Positions 1 to 10,674 of a DNA stretch of 44,781 nucleotides are shown here, piece by piece. The notes under the pieces were generated by a model. It made no database searches. It had not been told where the DNA came from and saw nothing but the letters and a program-made list of their open reading frames with translations. Position 1 is the stretch's first letter, and every line of letters begins with the position of its first letter. Origin of the DNA: JBKEDC01 sp047972995 (lineage in GTDB: Bacteria; Bacteroidota; Bacteroidia; Bacteroidales; Prolixibacteraceae); the NCBI GenBank assembly GCA_047972995.1, contig JBKEBD010000037.1:1-44781 (forward strand), read 5' to 3'. Made by a program: the position numbers and the translations under genes.

Positions 1-625
1 GTGCAATGAGCTTTGATACGCTCTGAGGCGTGAAAAACTCCCCTCCCGATTTGCCTGCATTGGCGGCATAGTTGGAGATAAGAAATTCGTAGGCATCGCC
101 GAAGAGGTCGATTTGATTATCCTCGAAATTGCCCATGCTTAATCCTTCAACTCCCTTTAGCACAGCGGCCAGCCTTGTGTTCTTATCCTTAACGGTATTG
201 CCCAAGCGGTTGCTGGTCGTATCAAAATCGGCAAAGAGTCCTTTAATGTCGTCTTCCGAATCGAAACCACTTGCCGAGCTTTCGATGGCGGCAAAAATTT
301 CTGCCAAGTCGGTATTCAGACTATCATTTGTGTTGGCAGACCTAGCAATATTCTCAAAAAGCTGAGACGGATAAATAAAGTAGCCTTTTGTTTTTATGGC
401 ATCTTCTTTAATTTCTGGAGTGATAACGGCATCCAACAGCTCGGCATAATTAATACTTTTATCATCTGCCTCCATATAATTGCTAAAGTTTTCGCTGATA
501 AAACGGTAGAAAAGTGTTCCCAGCACAAATTGTTTGAAATCCCATCCATCTACCGAGCCACGCACGTCGTTGGCAATTTTCCATATTTTATTTTGTAATT
601 CGGCTCGTTGATTCGTTGCTGTCAT
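1..625 (-). CDS. hsdM: Type I restriction-modification system, methyltransferase subunit HsdM (N-terminal part)
   Basis: This is the first 208 residues of the modification subunit of a type I restriction enzyme; the rest lies beyond the left edge. Reading the minus strand from an ATG at 625 gives a start MTATNQRAELQNKIWKIAND and then the alpha-helical HsdM N-terminal domain (DVRGSVDGWDFKQFVLGTLF, RFISENF). Near the edge comes the motif GEFFTPQSVSKLI that opens the SAM-dependent N6-adenine methyltransferase domain. HsdM works with HsdS (DNA recognition) and HsdR (cleavage/translocation) to methylate host DNA. The NPPY motif and partner genes are not visible. The WYL regulator lies upstream on the same strand, 260 bp away, which fits a regulated defence island. 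The family call is firm; activity cannot be judged from a fragment. Confidence 0.93.
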   Translation of the reverse strand, partial: MTATNQRAELQNKIWKIANDVRGSVDGWDFKQFVLGTLFYRFISENFSNYMEADDKSINYAELLDAVITPEIKEDAIKTKGYFIYPSQLFENIARSANTNDSLNTDLAEIFAAIESSASGFDSEDDIKGLFADFDTTSNRLGNTVKDKNTRLAAVLKGVEGLSMGNFEDNQIDLFGDAYEFLISNYAANAGKSGGEFFTPQSVSKLIA

Positions 626-648
626 CTTTATGTTTTAATGTTTCTGTT

Positions 649-683
649 TGTAGTGTAATTAAACACGATAGAAGTACACTACA
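649..683. promoter_or_regulatory. Inverted repeat upstream of hsdM, candidate operator
   Basis: Two perfect 9-bp arms, TGTAGTGTA (649-657) and TACACTACA (675-683), are separated by 17 bp and lie 24 bp upstream of the hsdM start codon. A dyad of this size at this place is what a dimeric repressor would bind. The WYL protein just upstream is an obvious candidate, but the link is inference. The rest of 626-885 holds no gene that I can see. Confidence 0.45.
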
Positions 684-885
684 GACCCTAATTATACTTA
701 TTTTGAATACGGTTGCAATATACGAATATTATCCGTTGGCAGAATTATCTTATCTGTTTAGAATTTGGGAATAGGCTTTTGCTGTTTTTATCATTCTCCT
801 ATGTACTTCTTGGTGTAAAGCCTACAGCATGAAGGTTTCATATGCTTAAACTTAGCCCACATGGCAGATAATTCTCCGTATCTTC

Positions 886-1896
886 CTAAGACCTAGCCTT
901 CCCTTCCACAATCTCCCGATACCTCCCCTCTATCTCCTCTTTGAGCGATTGAGGCTCCAGCACCTCGATATCCTTTTGGTGGGAGTAGATCAGCTGCTTA
1001 AATTCATAGTTGAGATATACCTTCAACGTGATGATCTTCTCAACGTAATCCATTTGCTGATTAGGTACAATGGGCTTACTTTCCATATAAAAAAACAATT
1101 GGTCGTTACACCGCAGTTTCACTTCTTCAGGTTCGCCTACTCTACTAACGCCGTATATGCTACTAAAGAATCTTTCCCAATCAATTTGCTTGTCCACATA
1201 TTCAGACTCCACGCATTCGATACCCAATATCCTATCCAAAGCATAATTGGTAATGCGTTCTACCTCGTGGTTCCACGCCATCAGAAACCATCGGTTGTTG
1301 TATTCTTTGAGTACCTGTGGCGAAACCTTATCGTACTTTCTTTTTTCAGAGTTGAAAGACTGATACTCTATGCGCACTGCTTGTTTTTTATAGATATGAT
1401 CGTAAAGCTCTTTAATATTATCATTGCCCACGTACTGCTCGTTTCTATCGATGAGCATTATTTTCCGTTGGTCGTCCTCTGCTAGTTTTAGCTTCTTGGT
1501 CAACCTGTCTAGCGTGTCGCTAAATCCCTCTATTCCATTGAGCCCTCCCAAAGACTTTACCATAGCAAGCAGTTGTTTGAGTTGATTATTCTCAAATGGA
1601 GTCAACTCTTTGAAGATGCTCGTTCGCGTGTTGGCATAGCTCCATAGCTTAGCTCGCCCTAGTTTCTCCGTACCAAATAGTTCTTCCACATCCTCGATGT
1701 CCGGATATTTTTCTTCCAACATCATTTTTATTCCCTTTAGATCGTCCTGTAATGTACGCTTCGAGATGAGGGGGTAATCCTCATAGTCTAGCTTTTCGTT
1801 TACCTTTTTTAAAAGATTTTCCAGTGTATTCTTACTGCTTGAAAGCAGCTTGTCGATAATGCGAAAGCGCACTTCTTTGTTTTTGTCTAATGGCAT
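886..1896 (-). CDS. WYL-domain transcriptional regulator
   Basis: A 336-residue protein with an N-terminal winged helix-turn-helix (about residues 8-75, with SKRTLQDDLKGI as the likely recognition-helix region). A WYL domain follows at about 165-235, in which the name-giving triad reads WFL at 203-205 inside NNRWFLMAWNH. A C-terminal WCX-type extension completes it, so the length is normal. WYL proteins sense nucleic acids or nucleotides and often repress phage-defence operons (BrxR and CapW are studied examples). This one is transcribed towards hsdM and is divergent from the Cas13b relic, so it could control either. WYL proteins accompany type VI-D systems rather than VI-B in published systems, so a CRISPR role is not implied. 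Its frame is intact, unlike that of its Cas13b neighbour. Confidence 0.9.
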   Translation of the reverse strand: MPLDKNKEVRFRIIDKLLSSSKNTLENLLKKVNEKLDYEDYPLISKRTLQDDLKGIKMMLEEKYPDIEDVEELFGTEKLGRAKLWSYANTRTSIFKELTPFENNQLKQLLAMVKSLGGLNGIEGFSDTLDRLTKKLKLAEDDQRKIMLIDRNEQYVGNDNIKELYDHIYKKQAVRIEYQSFNSEKRKYDKVSPQVLKEYNNRWFLMAWNHEVERITNYALDRILGIECVESEYVDKQIDWERFFSSIYGVSRVGEPEEVKLRCNDQLFFYMESKPIVPNQQMDYVEKIITLKVYLNYEFKQLIYSHQKDIEVLEPQSLKEEIEGRYREIVEGKARS

Positions 1897-1914
1897 AATG
1901 TAGAATGTTTATGG

Positions 1915-1945
1915 TAAAAGTAATTGTTTACCCGAACTGTGCAAA
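1915..1945 (-). promoter_or_regulatory. Promoter of the WYL regulator with overlapping dyad
   Basis: On the minus strand a TTTG (1945-1942) is followed after exactly 19 bp by TACTTTTA (1922-1915), one base off the Bacteroidetes housekeeping consensus TTTG-N19-TAnnTTTG. A short inverted repeat, GGTAAA (1913-1918) and TTTACC (1927-1932), overlaps the -7 element, as expected if the regulator represses itself. ATGGTAAA recurs directly at 1955-1962. The promoter is reasonably supported; the operator is inference. Confidence 0.5.
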
Positions 1946-2023
1946 AAAGGCTGCATGGTAAAGAAGTAGTTTTGCGGTGTATTCAGAAATATATACATTT
2001 AACAATTCAAAAAACAAAGCCTT

Positions 2024-5192
<3,169 letters not shown>

Positions 5193-5322
5193 TAAGAATC
5201 ATCTTTGCGTTAGGATTTAAAAACAACGACTGCAAAAGCATCAAAATATATGGTCATAGGGCATTTTTCTGAGCCTAAAAACAGGCTGCAGCCCAATGCT
5301 GATACTGATCCCGACAACCTCG

Positions 5323-5358
5323 GTTGTCAGTGCCTTCGATTTGGAAAGTAGATACAAC
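5323..5358 (+). CRISPR. Solitary 36-nt type VI-B-like direct repeat
   Basis: Exactly 36 nt, starting GTTGTCAGTGCCTTC and ending GTAGATACAAC, with TTTGG in the centre. Cas13b direct repeats, as I recall them from Bergeyella, Prevotella and Porphyromonas, are 36 nt, begin GTTG, end ACAAC, and carry TGC-nn-TC then TTTG then GTA at the same positions. It lies 130 bp after the end of the cas13b relic and on the same strand, where the array normally is. No second copy follows at repeat-plus-spacer distance (about 5389) or precedes it (about 5257). It is therefore an orphan repeat, the last remnant of an array. The 6-bp arms GACAAC (5313-5318) and GTTGTC (5323-5328) could pair across CTCG. Confidence 0.72.
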
Positions 5359-5685
5359 GTCGATCCTAATCCCCTTCTCGGTTTTTTATCCTACACCATA
5401 CCGCGAAGAAAGCCTGCACACTTGACCAATACCTTTGCACCATAATCAGAAACAAAATGATGCAAACGCTTCACTGACTTTCATCTCTCCAGTGCTATGC
5501 CTCAATCGCCAAAAGCCTTGTTTTATCGAGCTTGAAACGCTCACGACGGTATTCCAATGCATAATCCAGGTTTAAAAAATCGTCATTGCATTCGCTCGCT
5601 TTCCAATAAATCCCTAACTTTGTGAAATTGATAACAAGGTAGTCACTTGTGCTCAAACACTCGTGCACTTTAAAAATTACAACCA
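5359..5685 (+). promoter_or_regulatory. Intergenic region with two -7 elements upstream of glyA
   Basis: No gene is convincing here. TACCTTTG (5430-5437, followed by CACC) and TAACTTTG (5615-5622) both match the Bacteroidetes -7 element TAnnTTTG. Neither has a TTTG at the ideal upstream spacing. The second is well placed for glyA, with a leader of roughly 60 nt. The first could start a longer glyA transcript or a small RNA. Confidence 0.4.
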
Positions 5686-6966
5686 ATGAAAAAAGACCAA
5701 GTCCTTTTCGATCTCATCGAGAGAGAAAGTAAGCGCCAACTAAGCGGCATTGAGCTTATCGCATCTGAAAACTTCGTGAGCGACCAAGTGATGGAAGCCA
5801 TGGGTTCTGTACTCACTAACAAATATGCCGAAGGATATCCCGGCAAACGTTATTATGGAGGCTGCCAAGAGGTGGACAAGGTGGAGCAGTTGGCCATCGA
5901 TCGACTAAAAGAGCTATTTGGTGCTGAATATGCCAATGTGCAGCCTCACTCTGGAGCGCAGGCCAATGCAGCGGTGTTGAGTGTTATTCTGAAACCCGGC
6001 GATACATTCCTTGGTCTTGATTTAGCCCATGGAGGGCATCTTTCGCACGGTTCACCCGTAAACTCTTCGGGCATTCTTTACAACCCAATTGCCTACCATG
6101 TGAAAGAAGAAACTGGTCGTGTTGATTACGACGAGCTAGAAGCTTTGGCTCGTGAGCATAAGCCTAAACTCATCATTGGTGGAGCTTCTGCCTATTCGCG
6201 CGAATGGGATTATGCCCGAATTAGAAAAATTGCCGACGAAGTGGGCGCAATGTTCATGGTCGATATGGCCCACCCTGCCGGGCTTATTGCTGCCGGATTG
6301 CTCGACAACCCCGTGAAACACGCACACGTTGTTACCTCAACCACGCACAAAACATTGCGCGGACCTCGTGGAGGTATCATCATGATGGGCAAAGATTTTG
6401 AAAACCCATTTGGCTATACTACCCCTAAAGGGGAAACAAAAATGATGTCGGCAGTGATTGACTTTGCTGTATTCCCGGGGCAACAAGGCGGACCTCTAGA
6501 GCACGTTATCGCAGCTAAAGCAGTAGCTTTTGGCGAAGCTTTAGAACCAGAGTACAAAGAATATCAGTTGCAAGTTTTGAAAAATGCCAAAGCTATGGCC
6601 GATGAATTTGTGAAACGTGGCTACAAAGTAATTTCTGGCGGAACCGACAACCACTCTATGCTTATTGACTTGCGCACGAAATTCCCTGAGCTAACAGGTA
6701 AGAAGGTCGAAAACACATTGGTGCTAGCCGATATTACTATTAATAAAAACATGGTACCATTCGACACTCGCTCGCCATTTTCTACGTCGGGGTTGCGTGT
6801 GGGAACTGCAGCTATCACCACTCGTGGATTGAAAGAAACATCAATGGCCTACGTAGTAGAACTGATCGATCGTGTACTCTCGAACATCGACAACGAATCG
6901 ACCATTGCTGAAGTGAGAGCAGAAGTTAACAAACTAATGCAACACCTTCCATTGTTTGCTTGGTAA
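5686..6966 (+). CDS. glyA: Serine hydroxymethyltransferase
   Basis: Cytosolic PLP enzyme that interconverts serine and glycine with transfer of a one-carbon unit to tetrahydrofolate, feeding purine, thymidylate and methionine synthesis. The 426 residues match the family length. Visible signatures are ELIASENF, the GYPGKRYYGG loop, the VQPHSGAQANAA segment, DMAHPAGL, and the PLP-binding lysine at residue 222 in TTHKTLRGPRGG. FPGQQGGP and the C-terminal FDTRSPFSTSGLRVGT are also present. The start ATG lies directly after an AT-rich leader with a -7 element, and a strong hairpin terminator follows, so it is a single-gene transcript. It is full-length with no missing residue and unrelated in function to the CRISPR relic upstream. 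Confidence 0.98.
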   Translation: MKKDQVLFDLIERESKRQLSGIELIASENFVSDQVMEAMGSVLTNKYAEGYPGKRYYGGCQEVDKVEQLAIDRLKELFGAEYANVQPHSGAQANAAVLSVILKPGDTFLGLDLAHGGHLSHGSPVNSSGILYNPIAYHVKEETGRVDYDELEALAREHKPKLIIGGASAYSREWDYARIRKIADEVGAMFMVDMAHPAGLIAAGLLDNPVKHAHVVTSTTHKTLRGPRGGIIMMGKDFENPFGYTTPKGETKMMSAVIDFAVFPGQQGGPLEHVIAAKAVAFGEALEPEYKEYQLQVLKNAKAMADEFVKRGYKVISGGTDNHSMLIDLRTKFPELTGKKVENTLVLADITINKNMVPFDTRSPFSTSGLRVGTAAITTRGLKETSMAYVVELIDRVLSNIDNESTIAEVRAEVNKLMQHLPLFAW

Positions 6967-6982
6967 ATCTCATCATAGAATA

Positions 6983-7026
6983 AAAAAATAAATAGGATGC
7001 CCGTTTGAGCATCCTATTTATTTTTT
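6983..7026. terminator. Bidirectional rho-independent terminator after glyA
   Basis: A long perfect stem (AAATAGGATGC paired with GCATCCTATTT, extended by A-run/T-run pairing) closes over a short loop and ends in a run of T. It stops glyA on the plus strand. The flanking A-run makes it usable on the minus strand too. Confidence 0.9.
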
Positions 7027-7050
7027 GGCTCTATGTTGTTTGTAGTGGGA

Positions 7051-7271
7051 AAGCCCATCGGGCTTCAAACTTAATGATTGAGATTAATCCCCTGCGGGGA
7101 ATAGTGGTGTGAATAGCTGCATGCTATTAAGATTAATCGCCTACGGCGATGCATTTTCATGACAAAAGACACGACTTGCGAGCCACTGTGTCAAACATAC
7201 TACCAACAACAAACAGCATAGAGACCTTTTTTCGACAAAAATGAACCTCAGCAGCACCCCCTCAGTGCTGC
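7051..7271. repeat. Cluster of short hairpins between glyA and the serine hydrolase
   Basis: This gene-free stretch holds five compact palindromes: AAGCCCATCGGGCTT (7051-7065), ATCCCCTGCGGGGAT-like (7087-7102), AATAGC/GCTATT (7112-7128), ATCGCCTACGGCGAT (7136-7150), and GCAGCAC/GTGCTGC (7251-7271). AGATTAATC precedes two of them (7081 and 7130). The last may terminate the minus-strand gene, as a T-rich run follows in that direction. The others look like repetitive palindromic filler common in Bacteroidetes genomes. Confidence 0.6.
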
Positions 7272-7284
7272 ACATTAATCAAAA

Positions 7285-8424
7285 TTATTTCTTTGGACTC
7301 AATTTTTCCATGAACAAACCAAGCACTTCGGAGAAAGGATAACTAGTATAATCGTTCGATAAATTTCCACACACACTGAACACCAATTTTTCTTCCGGAC
7401 AAATTATCAGCAACGAAGCTCCCCCATCAACCTCTCCTCGTAAAAGGTAAAATTTTCTACCCTCTCTATCGGCAGCCACCTCAATTCCCATGCCCCAAGC
7501 ACTATCGTCGCCATTGTTGAGCTTGTTTGGTGTCAACAACAAATCATAACTCTCTGGGGTTAGCACCTCATGCTTTAAGATCGCTTGTCCCAACTTATTC
7601 AAATCATCGGCAGTAGATAAAATCCCCATAGCTGGAGCCACCGCACGAATGTTACCATCGGAAGCTCGAAACACCTGAGCTATGGAGTTTCTGCTATAAA
7701 GTGTAGCCTTATTCTTAATAATGATGTGCGGATAATCTAACTCCGTTTCCGACAAGCCAAATGGTTTCAACACCTCATCATAGAGTAATTGCTTGTATCG
7801 TTTGCCACTTTCCCCTCGCAAAGCTTCAACGAGCATACAAGTGCCCACCGCATTTTCCGCAAAATTTTCATTCAGTGGATATCTCAATTCATCTTGCTGA
7901 TGAGCAGCCAATAATTCATCGAGATTTCGATACTCTTTTCGGATAGCTTCCTTAAACAATTCAGAAGTATAAAACCCCAAGCCTGCGGAGTTTACAGCCA
8001 ACTGATACAAATTAAAATTCCAATTCGGATTAACCCCAGAAGACACATAATCGGAGTAGTTTTTATTTAAATCTATTTCACCGCGCTCATGCATTCGAAG
8101 CAAAATAAGCGAAGTGAACAAGCGCGATGAAGTTCCGATTCTGAACTTATGCTCTGGTTTAACCACCGTACTCAACTCTGAACTAGAATAGCCTATACCT
8201 TCCGACCACACCGTTTCATTATCTACCGACACCGACACCGAAAGACCCGTGCGAGATGTAATAAGGTTTACAGCCAACAACTCGCGCGATTTTAAAATTT
8301 CATCTTTATATTTAGGATTCAATACCACACGCTCATCATGCACCTCTTTCTTTGTGCACGAACCTAGTGCTATCGCTGTTAAGATTACGCTTATCAGCAT
8401 TAATTTTACTTTTCCTCTTGTCAT
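7285..8424 (-). CDS. Beta-lactamase-fold serine hydrolase-like lipoprotein, catalytic motifs lost
   Basis: A 379-residue lipoprotein: hydrophobic signal then the lipobox LGSC with the lipidated cysteine at 23. The domain is the class C beta-lactamase/penicillin-binding-like fold, recognisable from VWSEGIGYSSS, the KFRIGTSSRLFTS helix, HERGEIDLNKNYSDYV, MGILSTADDLNKLGQAIL and the late VFSVCGN strand. The active site is degenerate. SxxK reads TSSR (98-101), the YxN tyrosine is replaced (AEN at 189-191), and the HxG region reads LRGEVDGG without histidine. It is therefore probably not a hydrolase but a binding or structural relative. It follows ftsE on the same strand with a 47-bp gap and may be cotranscribed from the ftsE promoter. 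The fold is clear; its role is unknown. Confidence 0.82.
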   Translation of the reverse strand: MTRGKVKLMLISVILTAIALGSCTKKEVHDERVVLNPKYKDEILKSRELLAVNLITSRTGLSVSVSVDNETVWSEGIGYSSSELSTVVKPEHKFRIGTSSRLFTSLILLRMHERGEIDLNKNYSDYVSSGVNPNWNFNLYQLAVNSAGLGFYTSELFKEAIRKEYRNLDELLAAHQQDELRYPLNENFAENAVGTCMLVEALRGESGKRYKQLLYDEVLKPFGLSETELDYPHIIIKNKATLYSRNSIAQVFRASDGNIRAVAPAMGILSTADDLNKLGQAILKHEVLTPESYDLLLTPNKLNNGDDSAWGMGIEVAADREGRKFYLLRGEVDGGASLLIICPEEKLVFSVCGNLSNDYTSYPFSEVLGLFMEKLSPKK

Positions 8425-8471
8425 CTGTTTGTATTTTAGTAATATTTTGTTTGATTTATGTGGCAGACTGG

Positions 8472-9158
8472 CTACATAGTTGGCATTTGTGGGTCGAACA
8501 ATTTTTTGTTCTCAATGTGGATAATACGTGCCGAATGTTGCTCAATAAGCTGATAATCGTGAGTGGCCATAATCACCGTAATGCCCTGCTCATTCAAAGC
8601 CATAAAAATTCTCATTAACTCGCGGCTAGTCATCGGATCAAGGTTTCCCGTAGGCTCATCGGCAAGAATAATATCAGGCATATTAAGAATAGCACGAGCA
8701 ATAACCACGCGTTGCTGTTCACCCCCCGAAAGTTCGTAAGGCATACGCTGCTTCTTGTCATTCATATCTACTTGTGTGAGCACCTCATTAATGCGTTCGT
8801 CAATCTTCTGTTTATTACTCCAATTGGTAGCGCGCAACACAAACTCTAAGTTTTCATAAACCGTGCGGTCGGTTAGCAAACGAAAATCCTGATAAATCAC
8901 CCCAATATGGCGACGTAAAAAAGGCACTTGCTTTTCTTTCATCGACACCAAATTGTATGACGCAACCTCCACTTGCCCTCCCCTAATTTCTAATTCTGCA
9001 TTAATCAGTTTTAGCAAACTCGATTTCCCGCAGCCAACGCGTCCGATGATATACACAAACTCGCCAGCTTTCACCTCAAAATTCACGTGTTGTAGTGCCA
9101 AATAATCCTGACGGAAAATATCGACATTCTTTATAGATATTATGGATTCGCTACTCAT
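8472..9158 (-). CDS. ftsE: Cell-division ABC transporter ATP-binding protein FtsE
   Basis: A 228-residue cytoplasmic ABC ATPase with Walker A GRVGCGKSS (39-47), Q-loop YQDFRLL, signature LSGGEQQRVVIARA, Walker B IILADEP followed by TGNLD, and the H-loop MATHDY. The Q-loop and TGNLDPMTS context are those of FtsE, which with FtsX activates peptidoglycan hydrolases at the septum. No ftsX is next to it; in Bacteroidetes the two genes are commonly apart. A consensus promoter lies just upstream on the minus strand. The serine hydrolase-like lipoprotein follows it. A LolD-type transporter is the main alternative, but the length and residues favour FtsE. Confidence 0.85.
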   Translation of the reverse strand: MSSESIISIKNVDIFRQDYLALQHVNFEVKAGEFVYIIGRVGCGKSSLLKLINAELEIRGGQVEVASYNLVSMKEKQVPFLRRHIGVIYQDFRLLTDRTVYENLEFVLRATNWSNKQKIDERINEVLTQVDMNDKKQRMPYELSGGEQQRVVIARAILNMPDIILADEPTGNLDPMTSRELMRIFMALNEQGITVIMATHDYQLIEQHSARIIHIENKKLFDPQMPTM

Positions 9159-9180
9159 TTTTACATACTTAATTTGCCCA

Positions 9181-9211
9181 CAAATTTAAGCTTTGCAATT
9201 GGTTGTGCAAA
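9181..9211 (-). promoter_or_regulatory. Promoter of ftsE, perfect Bacteroidetes consensus
   Basis: On the minus strand TTTG (9211-9208) is separated by exactly 19 bp from TAAATTTG (9188-9181), a full match to TTTG-N19-TAnnTTTG. The ftsE ATG is about 22 bp further on, so the leader is very short. Confidence 0.8.
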
Positions 9212-9278
9212 CTTTTAATTAAGCAATTTATCACGCCAAACCATTCCTTGCACATTATTATTATATTTGTGAGTAATT

Positions 9279-9842
9279 ATGACAACATACGACCAAACAT
9301 TCAAAAACAGAACTTTTCACAGCGAAGAACTCACCGACCAAGAATTCGACGGCTGCTCATTTCTCAACTGTTCCTTTGCCAATTGCCACCTTGAATTTGG
9401 CGATTTCGTGGATTGTTCCTTCGAAAATTGCGATTTCAGTAAAGTGTTAGTAAACGATTTTGGCTTGAAAGATGTGCGATTCAAAAACTGCAAACTCCTT
9501 GGTTTCAACTTTAACCACTGCAAAGAGTTTCTTTTTCAGGTGCGCTTTGAAGATTGCCAACTCGACTATGCCATCTTTACTAAATGTAAACTAAAAAATA
9601 CATTTCTCAAAAATTGCACCATTAAAGAAGCCGACTTTACCCACTGCGATCTCACCGCTGCAAAATTCACCGACAGCCTTCTCTCGGGAAGTGCATTCGA
9701 CCGCTGCAACCTGAGCAAAGCCGATTTCCAAACCGCCATCGACTATACCATCGACCCCAATAACAACCAAATGAAAGGCGCCATGTTTAGCGCTGACAAT
9801 CTAGCCGGATTGCTGCGCCAAGTAAACATCAAGATTAATTAA
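9279..9842 (+). CDS. Pentapeptide-repeat protein
   Basis: A 187-residue protein built almost entirely of A(D/N)LxF-type pentapeptide repeats (for example CSFLNCSFANCHLEFGDF and KNTFLKNCTIKEADF). These fold as a right-handed quadrilateral beta helix. It has no signal peptide. Its size and cysteine-rich repeats resemble the McbG/Qnr group, whose members mimic DNA and protect DNA gyrase. That specific role cannot be inferred from repeats alone. A -7 element TATATTTG at 9262-9269 lies just upstream. mazG follows 35 bp downstream on the same strand, so the two could share a transcript. Confidence 0.9.
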   Translation: MTTYDQTFKNRTFHSEELTDQEFDGCSFLNCSFANCHLEFGDFVDCSFENCDFSKVLVNDFGLKDVRFKNCKLLGFNFNHCKEFLFQVRFEDCQLDYAIFTKCKLKNTFLKNCTIKEADFTHCDLTAAKFTDSLLSGSAFDRCNLSKADFQTAIDYTIDPNNNQMKGAMFSADNLAGLLRQVNIKIN

Positions 9843-9877
9843 AATCCGAGAGCAGCTGCCATATAAAAAAAGAACAA

Positions 9878-10672
9878 ATGAACACCAGAGAAGATAAAAT
9901 GCAAGCATTCGGGCGATTGCTCGATGTAATGGACACCCTCCGCGAAAAATGCCCTTGGGATAAGGAACAAACCTTTGATAGCCTGCGTAAAAACACCATC
10001 GAAGAAACATTCGAACTGTGCGATGCCATTCTCGAAAAAGACATGGACGAAATAAAAAAAGAGTTGGGCGATGTACTACTCCACATTGTGTTCTATGCTA
10101 AAATGGGCGAAGAACAAAATGCCTTCGACATGAGCGATGTCATTCATGCACTTTGCGATAAACTCATCTACCGCCACCCACACGTTTATGGCGAAATAAA
10201 CGCCGACAACTCAAAGGCTGTAATTGAAAACTGGGAGCAACTCAAACTGAAAGAAAAAGGGCGTAAAAAAAAAACTGTGCTCGAAGGGGTGCCCCGCTCG
10301 CTGCCTGCCATGGTGAAAGCCACACGCATTCAAGAGAAAGTGAGCGCCGTGGGTTTCGATTGGGAAGAACGCGAACAAGTGTGGGACAAGGTGCAAGAAG
10401 AAATTGGCGAGGTGCAAGAAGAAATCAACGCCCACAATACACAACAAACAGAAGCCGAATTTGGCGATCTCTTCTTCGCACTCATTAATGCCGCCCGACT
10501 TTACAACGTAGATCCAGAAGCAGCCCTCGAACGGACAAACAAAAAATTCATTCGCCGCTTCAATTATTTGGAAGAAAAAACCATTCAGCAAGGACAAGAC
10601 CTGCATCAAATGTCGCTCGAAGAAATGGACAAATACTGGGATGAAGCTAAAAAACTAGACAAGAAAAAATAA
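9878..10672 (+). CDS. mazG: Nucleoside triphosphate pyrophosphohydrolase MazG
   Basis: A cytosolic 264-residue all-alpha NTP pyrophosphatase that hydrolyses (d)NTPs to monophosphates and pyrophosphate, helping to clean the nucleotide pool and to limit ppGpp-type stress signals. Two tandem MazG domains are visible. The first has EKCPWDKEQTFDSL, the metal-binding EETFELCDAI and ELGDVLLHIVFYAKM. The second has EEIGEVQEEI and EFGDLFFALINAARL. The length equals that of E. coli MazG. It ends 2 bp before the histidine phosphatase gene, so the two are surely cotranscribed. No mazEF toxin-antitoxin pair is nearby. Confidence 0.96.
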   Translation: MNTREDKMQAFGRLLDVMDTLREKCPWDKEQTFDSLRKNTIEETFELCDAILEKDMDEIKKELGDVLLHIVFYAKMGEEQNAFDMSDVIHALCDKLIYRHPHVYGEINADNSKAVIENWEQLKLKEKGRKKKTVLEGVPRSLPAMVKATRIQEKVSAVGFDWEEREQVWDKVQEEIGEVQEEINAHNTQQTEAEFGDLFFALINAARLYNVDPEAALERTNKKFIRRFNYLEEKTIQQGQDLHQMSLEEMDKYWDEAKKLDKKK

Positions 10673-10674
10673 CT

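Noticed and set aside
949..1485. A long open frame on the plus strand opposite the WYL gene
   Set aside because: It is the antisense shadow of the WYL gene, with no domain of its own.
5495..5686. A 63-codon open frame on the minus strand ahead of glyA
   Set aside because: It covers the glyA promoter region, has no recognisable domain and ends exactly at the glyA start. It looks like a chance frame.
9279..9842. Qnr-type quinolone resistance determinant
   Set aside because: Pentapeptide repeats alone do not show gyrase protection, and the characteristic Qnr loops cannot be identified with confidence.
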